From the NCBI GenBank assembly GCA_000402515.1, contig AQRL01000028.1, positions 1-38,023 on the forward strand: a stretch of 38,023 bases of DNA, in the 5' to 3' direction. Positions 32,418 through 38,023 of this stretch are shown here, piece by piece. The notes under the pieces are model-generated. The model was not told where the DNA came from. It searched no databases and saw nothing but the letters and a program-made list of their open reading frames with translations. Source of the stretch: Nanoarchaeota archaeon SCGC AAA011-G17. GTDB taxonomy: Archaea > Nanobdellota > Nanobdellia > SCGC-AAA011-G17. Numbering within the stretch: position 1 is the stretch's first letter; the number at the start of each line of letters is the position of its first letter. The position numbers and the translations under genes were made by a program.

Positions 32418-32879
32418 TTATAATATTTTTAATAAATCTTCAATAGTATTTATCTTATAGGTTGGCTCTCCGGTTTCTTCATTTGGAACTTCATGAGCAT
32501 GCTCTCCCCGCTGAATCCAAAAAGTTGTACAACACAATTGGTTTCCTACTTTTATTCCTCTTATTGTTCTATCATCAACAATTGCAGTTGTTCCTGGAAT
32601 AGTAGCCATCTCCTTCATGCATTTTAAATAATGTTCTGAAGTTTTAGTTGTGTCAACTATAACAGAATCAAAGTAGTATAATATTCCTGAAGAGTTTAAT
32701 TCTTTTAATCTTGATTCTATACTATATTTAGCTAGTGAAATAAGCCCGAATCTATATTTTCTTAATCCGTTTTCTCTCTTTTCTCTTAATCTTTCCAAGA
32801 CTCTTTCTGAATATGAAAACAATCCTTTGTCTCTTTCATACAAGGTTCCTATCCAGTCAAATATTATCCCCTTTATCAT
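32418..32879 (-). CDS. HAD-superfamily hydrolase
   Basis: 153 residues. Motif I FDWIGTLY (nucleophile Asp8; the usual second Asp two residues on is Ile10, as in some non-phosphatase HADs), motif II FGLISLAK (Ser), motif III Lys in TTKTSEHYLK, motif IV AIVDDRTIRGIKVG. Small or no cap domain. A phosphatase or dehalogenase-type activity is possible; the missing acid makes the reaction uncertain. Overlaps the upstream gene by ATGA. Confidence 0.8.
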   Translation of the reverse strand: MIKGIIFDWIGTLYERDKGLFSYSERVLERLREKRENGLRKYRFGLISLAKYSIESRLKELNSSGILYYFDSVIVDTTKTSEHYLKCMKEMATIPGTTAIVDDRTIRGIKVGNQLCCTTFWIQRGEHAHEVPNEETGEPTYKINTIEDLLKIL

Positions 32880-33139
32880 ATAGTCCTTCTGTCTCTAGAT
32901 TCCAAAGGCTCAAGAATGTCATAACACTTCCTTCTTTTTACATATACCCCCACTAAGAATTTTAATGGCTCTCCAAATGTACTATATGCTTCTGTTATTT
33001 TTACTTCTTTGAAGTCTCTTGCCAAATAGTCTGCTTCTATTTTAGCCTCTCCTCTACCGGGTTCAGGAATTTCATTAGTCAAGAATTCCCATCCTTCTGC
33101 TTCCAATTTCTTTTGTAATCCTGATTTTATTTTTGGCAT
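32876..33139 (-). CDS. Hypothetical protein
   Basis: 87 residues: KIKSGLQKKLEAEGWEFLTN then AKIEADYLARDFKEVKITEAY and GVYVKRRK. The mixed alpha/beta pattern with a 'GWEF...A.YLAR...EV' core is seen in other small archaeal proteins, but I cannot name it. Coupled by ATGA to the HAD gene and 15 nt downstream of the next gene. Confidence 0.68.
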   Translation of the reverse strand: MPKIKSGLQKKLEAEGWEFLTNEIPEPGRGEAKIEADYLARDFKEVKITEAYSTFGEPLKFLVGVYVKRRKCYDILEPLESRDRRTI

Positions 33140-33154
33140 TTTATTTCTCCTTAA

Positions 33155-33835
33155 TTATAACCCCGAGGATAAGTAACTCAATTCCTTGGCACTCTCTTTT
33201 TCTTTGGCTATTTCAAATTCATAATTTCTTTGATATTGTTCTAATTGCTCTAATGTTATCTTATCCGGGATTAGGTAAGGGTGTTCGGATACCTTTCTTA
33301 TAGCGACTCTCGCAATGTTCTTGTCTGGGAAAGGATGGATAGATATTCTTCTTATTACATCACCAACAAAAACATCCTCTATTGTCTTCTTGCCGCCACT
33401 AAAAACATCAAGACCTTCAATATTTTCATTAATATTAACAACTCTCTTGAATGTATATGTTCTGCTTACTGACCCAAGATTATCCCAAAACTGTAAGTAA
33501 CCAAATACAAATTCGTCTTTTTCCAAGCTAGCTGAAAGAATCTTATATGGTTTTCTTATAAAAAAATTACCAGAAAATTCTAGTTTTAGATCAGGAATAA
33601 GGTCATGCATAAATCTATTCATTCCATCAGCAGTATAAATTCCAAGCCCATTAGGGGCAACATAAAATGAAACAGACTGACAGAACAAATGAAATGGATA
33701 TTCTTTATCCTTTATAGGAGGCAATTCAACTTCTTCCAAATTTTTCTTATCAATTGTTTTCGTAGTTTCATCTACCAAAATAATATTATTATTTGATTTC
33801 AAAGCATTTCTTATTAATTCTAACTTTTCTGTCAT
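33155..33835 (-). CDS. Hypothetical protein
   Basis: 226 residues, alpha/beta, no signal peptide or membrane segment. Contains VSFYVAPNGLGIYTADGMNR and FVFGYLQFWDNLGSV. First gene of the three-gene unit with the 87-residue protein and the HAD hydrolase. No family recognised. Confidence 0.7.
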   Translation of the reverse strand: MTEKLELIRNALKSNNNIILVDETTKTIDKKNLEEVELPPIKDKEYPFHLFCQSVSFYVAPNGLGIYTADGMNRFMHDLIPDLKLEFSGNFFIRKPYKILSASLEKDEFVFGYLQFWDNLGSVSRTYTFKRVVNINENIEGLDVFSGGKKTIEDVFVGDVIRRISIHPFPDKNIARVAIRKVSEHPYLIPDKITLEQLEQYQRNYEFEIAKEKESAKELSYLSSGL

Positions 33836-33981
33836 TTTATTCCTATAATAACTCCAGAACTATGGAGTGTTAATCACCCCAAATTTAAGCATATTTTATG
33901 CTTTTTAAACTTTATGGCACCATTTATTATTATCCATCTTGCTTAAGATAGATTTATAAATTTAGAAAATATTTCTCTTTT

Positions 33982-34437
33982 ATGATACGTCCAGTCCAGG
34001 AAAAGGATTATGAAAATCTAGTTCCTTTATTTAAAAAATTCTTTCCAGTCCATAACCAATTCCAATTACCAAAAGAAAAAATTATTTCTTATTTGAAAGA
34101 GCAGTCAAAATCAAATGAATTAATTGTTTATGATGACAAAGGAATAAGAGGAGCTATGTTCTTAGTATCTTTTGGACAGAGTGCAGATGGAAGTCATAAA
34201 TTATGGAAATTTCGCCATTTTGCCTTTGAAAATGAAGCTATTGGCTCTAAATTATTAAAAGAAGCTGAAAAAATAATCAAACAAAAATCAAAAACAGTCA
34301 AGATAGAATTAACCATTGCAGAAACCGAACCAGGAAAGGAATTCTATCTGGAAAATGGGTATAAGCAGGAAGCAGCACTAACAAATCATTATCGTTGGAA
34401 TGAAACCTGTTTTGTTCTTGCTAAATCACTAAGATAA
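33982..34437 (+). CDS. GNAT-family N-acetyltransferase
   Basis: 151 residues starting MIRPVQEKDYENLVPLFKKF, a typical GNAT N-terminus, with KLWKFRHFAFENEAIGSKLL in place of the usual acetyl-CoA loop (which is poorly conserved here) and a C-terminal FYLENGYKQE motif. TATA-like GATTTATAAATTT ~28 nt upstream; nearly leaderless. Substrate unknown. Confidence 0.82.
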   Translation: MIRPVQEKDYENLVPLFKKFFPVHNQFQLPKEKIISYLKEQSKSNELIVYDDKGIRGAMFLVSFGQSADGSHKLWKFRHFAFENEAIGSKLLKEAEKIIKQKSKTVKIELTIAETEPGKEFYLENGYKQEAALTNHYRWNETCFVLAKSLR

Positions 34438-34983
34438 TTATTTCTTCTTCATCTTTCTTACATTATTCTTAGTCAGCATAGAATTAGGTATGTACATAAT
34501 ATCCCCGTTTTTTGTTTTTATCTTGGTTTCAACAAGATTAATGTTTATTATCTCCCCCTCAACATCATTTACACTTATAAAATCTCCGACATTTAAATTT
34601 CTTTTCTGGTGAATAAAAAACCCGGCTGTAACATTTGGAACAAAATCCTTGAAAGCCAGTATTATAAGAATAATAATTATAATCAGAATAACAATAAGAA
34701 TAATATACAGGACAGTTGTTGCTAATCCCAATTGATTAAGAGCCATGATAATAGCAGCAAAAAATATCAGATACTTCAGGGCATTGCCGAAGAATTCCTC
34801 AATAGGCACCTTTACTCCTCCCTCTTTTAATATCTTGTCAGTATTTAATTCATTCAGAATCTTTTTTAACAGATTTCCGCAGAACCTTCCGACAAATATC
34901 CCTATTAATAAGATAACAATGGCAGCAATAAGCTTGGCAAAATAATTATTATAGAGCCATCCTGTTATAAAACTTAAATCCAT
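34438..34983 (-). CDS. MscS-family mechanosensitive channel (short)
   Basis: 181 residues: three membrane helices (~15-36, 68-88, 90-113) then the MscS beta domain (AFKDFVPNVTAGFFIHQKRN, VGDFISVNDVEGEIININLVETKI, YIPNSMLTKNNVRK). The large C-terminal alpha/beta cage domain of E. coli MscS is missing, as in other minimal homologues. It releases solutes on osmotic downshock. Confidence 0.9.
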   Translation of the reverse strand: MDLSFITGWLYNNYFAKLIAAIVILLIGIFVGRFCGNLLKKILNELNTDKILKEGGVKVPIEEFFGNALKYLIFFAAIIMALNQLGLATTVLYIILIVILIIIIILIILAFKDFVPNVTAGFFIHQKRNLNVGDFISVNDVEGEIININLVETKIKTKNGDIMYIPNSMLTKNNVRKMKKK

Positions 34984-35044
34984 ACCTAGCTGATTCTTTT
35001 TAACTTTAAAAACCTTTTTATATCTTCTTTGATTAGATAAAATA

Positions 35045-35857
35045 ATGCCAATAAACGCAAAAATAGATTTTCAGCTTGCACGGGGTAAATTCGAGAAAGC
35101 AGAAACTGTCCAGGATAAATTGAAGTGTGCCCAGGAAATGCTCAGTACAGCCCCAAGGCATAAAGGAACAGGGGAATTATTAAAAGAGATAAAAACAAAG
35201 ATATCCAAATACAAATCAATGATTGAAAGGGAAAAATCCCAGAAAAGGGGGGCAAAAACAAAATTATCAATAAAAAAAGAAGGTGTAGCAACAATTTGTC
35301 TTGTAGGTGCTAAATTCTCTGGAAAAACAGAATTACTTTCTAAACTAGCCAATATGAAAAATGAAGAGCTGAATATTGGAATTGTAGATTATTACGGAAT
35401 TAAATTGCAGTTGATAGAAATCCCTTCAATACAGAAAAACTTTGAAAATACAAAAAATGGCCATGCCCTTCTTGGTATAATGAAAAATTCAAATCTTATT
35501 ATTCTATTTTTTAATAAGCCGGAAGAAAAACAATTACTGGATTCTGAACTGTCTGAGCTTGAAGATATTCCTAAATTAATTTATAACAATCAGGAAAATA
35601 TACTGGACTTGATTTGGAAAAAGCTGAAACTTATTAAGGTTTACACAAAACAGCCTGGAAAGGAAAAAGAATACCCGCCATTAGCTTTAAAGGAAAACTC
35701 AACAGTTGAGGACTTTGCACTAAGAATTCACAAGGACTTTGCAAAAAATCTTACCTTTGCCCGTGTTTGGGGAGAATCAGCCAAATTTCAGGGACAACGA
35801 GTAAATTTAAAGCACATTCTGAAAGATAATGATGTTGTTGAGCTACATTTAAAATAA
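35045..35857 (+). CDS. DRG/Obg-like GTPase homologue with degenerate G domain and TGS domain
   Basis: 270 residues. N-terminal helical region with APRHKGTGELL, like DRG-type leaders; a P-loop GAKFSGKT (89-96); a C-terminal TGS domain (ENSTVEDFALRIHKDFAKNL). The G3 DxPG is replaced by IEIPSIQ and no NKxD is visible; the G domain is also ~90 residues short compared with DRG proteins. It probably binds ribosomes or RNA through TGS but may not hydrolyse GTP. Confidence 0.8.
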   Translation: MPINAKIDFQLARGKFEKAETVQDKLKCAQEMLSTAPRHKGTGELLKEIKTKISKYKSMIEREKSQKRGAKTKLSIKKEGVATICLVGAKFSGKTELLSKLANMKNEELNIGIVDYYGIKLQLIEIPSIQKNFENTKNGHALLGIMKNSNLIILFFNKPEEKQLLDSELSELEDIPKLIYNNQENILDLIWKKLKLIKVYTKQPGKEKEYPPLALKENSTVEDFALRIHKDFAKNLTFARVWGESAKFQGQRVNLKHILKDNDVVELHLK

Positions 35858-35890
35858 CTAATTAGTAGTAACAAATAGAAAGACTTATAA

Positions 35891-36532
35891 ATGAAAAATT
35901 TAGACTTATTTCTTATGACTGGATTAAGCATGAATTATGGATTATACCAAGGACAAAGACTAGAATTAAGAATGGATCTTCCTTATGAAACTATTGGTGA
36001 ATTGGAATTACTATCTTTACATAGAGTGAAGAATAGAATAAATAGTATGGGTGTACATCCCCAAGTTAGAAAAAGACTGATTTATGAATTTGTTAGGGAA
36101 AATCAAGATTATAGGACTAAAACAGGTAAAAAATGGAGTTGTATTACCCCTGATTCTTTGGATGGTGCTGTTGATAAAGTTAATGATTATTTGATTAAAC
36201 AAGTGAAGACAGGAATTGCAACTATTGAGGACACTAGAATTAGAGAATTAATGGATAGGAAAATGTCTGAGCAGGTTGATGTTCAGATGGGTATAATTAA
36301 ACAGTGGTTTGTTGATAATTATGAAGATATATTATATAATATGGAGAGAAAAATACCTTATATAATTGTTAAAAGAATGAGAGAAACATTATCTATGTGG
36401 GCTTTAGATAATATTAATCCCTTTGGTCAGTCTATTGAGAAGTTAATAGAAGACACAGCAGAATCTATTGGTATGAATATTAAAGGTTATGGTAGTTATG
36501 AAAATATTTGGAATGATTTAAAAAAATATTGA
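35891..36532 (+). CDS. Hypothetical protein
   Basis: 213 residues, mostly helical, with a charged central part (MDRKMSEQVDVQMGIIKQWF) and Trp-containing helices. A TATA-like CTTATAAATG overlaps the ATG region, so the true start may be a little downstream. Codon choice is more AT-rich than in the neighbouring DRG-like gene. Not recognised. Confidence 0.65.
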   Translation: MKNLDLFLMTGLSMNYGLYQGQRLELRMDLPYETIGELELLSLHRVKNRINSMGVHPQVRKRLIYEFVRENQDYRTKTGKKWSCITPDSLDGAVDKVNDYLIKQVKTGIATIEDTRIRELMDRKMSEQVDVQMGIIKQWFVDNYEDILYNMERKIPYIIVKRMRETLSMWALDNINPFGQSIEKLIEDTAESIGMNIKGYGSYENIWNDLKKY

Positions 36533-36548
36533 TTATTATATATTAAAA

Positions 36549-36944
36549 ATGAAAAAAACAATCTTATTCCTATTACTTGTATTAGTATTTGCAGCAGGTT
36601 TTTATATTGGCACCTCTGAACCAACAGTTACAGGGGCAGCAGTTGCTAAGCCCGTCTTCTCAGAAAAAACAATTTATCTGGATAATGTGGATAAAATAGT
36701 AAATCAGACCGCAGAAATTCTTTACAATGTTAATGACTATACAAACTTAGCAGCAGAGAAAAAAATAGATAATTCCCTGTACAAAGAGATATTATCAGAA
36801 GATTTGGGTAAAATCCAGAATTTAAAAACCCAGGTTTATTCTTTGAATGCGCCAGAAGAATTTAAAAATCACAATGAAGGGCTGAAAAAAGAATATGATT
36901 ATTATGAATTAACTATTAAGCAGATGCTGAATAATATAAAATAA
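36549..36944 (+). CDS. Membrane-anchored extracytoplasmic helical protein with TGAAV motif
   Basis: 131 residues: an N-terminal hydrophobic anchor (MKKTILFLLLVLVFAAGFYI), then TVTGAAV, then a helical domain (ILYNVNDYTNLAAEKKIDNS onward). The 'hydrophobic helix + (I/V)TG + small/Val' pattern recurs in the next two proteins. Probably exposed on the cell surface; function unknown. Confidence 0.72.
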   Translation: MKKTILFLLLVLVFAAGFYIGTSEPTVTGAAVAKPVFSEKTIYLDNVDKIVNQTAEILYNVNDYTNLAAEKKIDNSLYKEILSEDLGKIQNLKTQVYSLNAPEEFKNHNEGLKKEYDYYELTIKQMLNNIK

Positions 36945-36955
36945 AAAAAAAGAAA

Positions 36956-37453
36956 TTAGTTGTATGAAGCCGTTACAATGAAAGATGCTACTGCGCTCTT
37001 CTCAACTATCTTGTCCCCTTCTCCTGCCTTGTACTGGACCCTGACCATATATAATCCAGGTGCTAGGTATGAAGGAATTTTGTAGCTTGCTTCTATTCCC
37101 TGGTTTTGTACTGGAACCTTTTTGCTGCACCAGCTGCCACATGTTGTGACAGTTATTGCTCCAAGAATTCTGCTCTGAAGCTCATCTACTATCTTTGGCT
37201 GGTAATAATACTTGACATTATTTCCAGGTGTTAAGCTTACATAAATATTGTCTCCTGCCTGAACAGTGTTTAATCCTGAGCCGTAATCTCTCCCTTCAAC
37301 AACAATCTTTATGTCTGAATTGCCCTGTGCAACAGTCTTTCCTGTAATGTTCCCAAAATTAACAACAATCAATGCCAGAATGATAATTATCAAAATGGCA
37401 AAACCAAGATTTTGTCCGCTAGTCACCTTATTTTTTTGATTTCTTTCAGCCAT
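36956..37453 (-). CDS. Membrane-anchored surface protein with NITGKTV motif
   Basis: 165 residues: cytoplasmic tail, membrane helix ~17-34 (FAILIIIILALIVVNFG), NITGKTV, then a beta-rich Ig-like domain (IYVSLTPGN, GLYMVRVQYKAG) with a possible disulfide CGSWC. Start supported by GGTGATATG-like context. Lies 5 nt downstream of a related gene. Confidence 0.75.
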   Translation of the reverse strand: MAERNQKNKVTSGQNLGFAILIIIILALIVVNFGNITGKTVAQGNSDIKIVVEGRDYGSGLNTVQAGDNIYVSLTPGNNVKYYYQPKIVDELQSRILGAITVTTCGSWCSKKVPVQNQGIEASYKIPSYLAPGLYMVRVQYKAGEGDKIVEKSAVASFIVTASYN

Positions 37454-37458
37454 TCATA

Positions 37459-37887
37459 TCACCTTATTGTAAAACTACTTGTTATCTTTTTCTCACTGCA
37501 AGGATCTTTTATGTTTGCTATATAACTACCTGCAGGCAGTATTGTTTTTGTAGGAGTAACTATCTCTTTTTTCCCATCGCTTCTTTTGGTTATTCCATTC
37601 TTGCTCGCTAAAGTTCCTACATTGCATGTTTCACCGCAGTCAAACTTTGCAGTATAAGTACCACCAGCTATATTTTTTATGGAAATTGTGTTGTCAAATT
37701 TTGTTACTTCCTTGCTAAGAATTGCTTTAAAATAAACCCCACCTGTACTTGGGATGCTTTGTAGAACTAAACTTCCTATGCATGTATTTGTTTTTCCAAC
37801 CTGTCCTGTTACATTGTTGAAGCCAATTGCAATAAGAACAACCGCAGCAATAATTAAAGCATAAACACCGAATTGTTTACTATCCAT
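37459..37887 (-). CDS. Membrane-anchored surface protein with NVTGQV motif
   Basis: 142 residues: membrane helix ~8-25 (VYALIIAAVVLIAIGF), NVTGQV, then a beta-rich domain with a CGETC pair and GSYIANIKDPC. It has the same layout as the downstream protein and shares its transcript. GGAGGG precedes the ATG and a TATA-like TTTAAATATAAAAG lies upstream at ~37927-37940 on this strand. Confidence 0.75.
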   Translation of the reverse strand: MDSKQFGVYALIIAAVVLIAIGFNNVTGQVGKTNTCIGSLVLQSIPSTGGVYFKAILSKEVTKFDNTISIKNIAGGTYTAKFDCGETCNVGTLASKNGITKRSDGKKEIVTPTKTILPAGSYIANIKDPCSEKKITSSFTIR

Positions 37888-37965
37888 TACTATCCCTCCG
37901 TTTTTTGATACTTTTTTTAATACTCTTTTATATTTAAATGTTTTTATTGGTTGTAACCGTTTAGC

Positions 37966-37986
37966 TGCTTAGGGTTTCCCTAAGCA
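37966..37986. other. Perfect hairpin in the right-edge non-coding stretch
   Basis: TGCTTAGGG-TTT-CCCTAAGCA, a perfect 9-bp stem, followed by TTGAG-CCCC-CTCAA (38004-38018 region). No gene is visible in 37888-38023 apart from the promoter of the minus-strand gene. The paired hairpins suggest a structured RNA or the end of an IS200/IS605-like element beyond the window; undecided. Confidence 0.45.
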
Positions 37987-38023
37987 TGCTGTTGGTATTG
38001 AGCCCCCTCAAATTCCATGTTGC

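Overview
The window is AT-rich archaeal DNA, most likely from a small-genome DPANN archaeon of the Woesearchaeota/Pacearchaeota kind. The evidence is an archaeal-type PheS, Kae1, a PAC2-family protein, an L41e-like ribosomal peptide, archaeal 16S and 23S rRNA, intron-bearing tRNAs, TATA boxes close to start codons, ATGA-coupled operons, and membrane-anchored proteins with a 'TG' motif after the transmembrane helix. The lineage call is inference.

Layout. 1-2843: a diversity-generating retroelement (DGR1). It has two target genes with variable repeats (the first cut by the window edge), a convergent HicAB toxin-antitoxin pair, a structured leader, a template repeat and a reverse transcriptase. 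2937-15856: mostly housekeeping and hypothetical genes (pheS, a TrmB operon, kae1, PAC2 family, ferredoxin, a primase-like gene). It includes a ychF-type GTPase with a one-base frameshift in its P-loop and the stump of a TrmB-like regulator. 15894-17437: tRNA-Ile(UAU) with an anticodon-loop intron, a ribbon-helix-helix/LAGLIDADG gene pair, a GNAT gene, and tRNA-Glu with an apparent D-loop intron. 17423-25108: a probable 7.7-kb integrated element bounded by a 15-bp duplication of the tRNA-Glu 3' end. It carries a tyrosine recombinase, an AbrB/PIN pair, a second complete DGR (two targets, leader, TR, RT) and a broken nuclease-like gene. 25114-26778: a small operon, a four-helix-bundle gene of the S23/Avd fold, and L41e. 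26942-32228: 16S, tRNA-Ala (with intron), and 23S interrupted at the position equivalent to E. coli U1931 by a group I intron encoding a LAGLIDADG endonuclease. 32418-38023: HAD, GNAT, MscS, a degenerate DRG-like GTPase and small surface proteins.

How the parts work together. In each DGR an adenine-rich template repeat is copied by the RT with errors at A and pasted into the variable repeats of target genes. Almost all TR/VR differences here fall on template adenines. The two DGRs have unrelated TR, VR and target sequences, yet the RNA just upstream of both TRs shares short conserved blocks. Both leaders can also form the same arrangement of helices with different base pairs (covariation). 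In addition, each of the four VRs is followed at nearly the same distance by a short hairpin. I regard the shared TR-leader RNA, the post-VR hairpins and the carriage of one DGR on a tRNA-integrated element as the most interesting system in the window.
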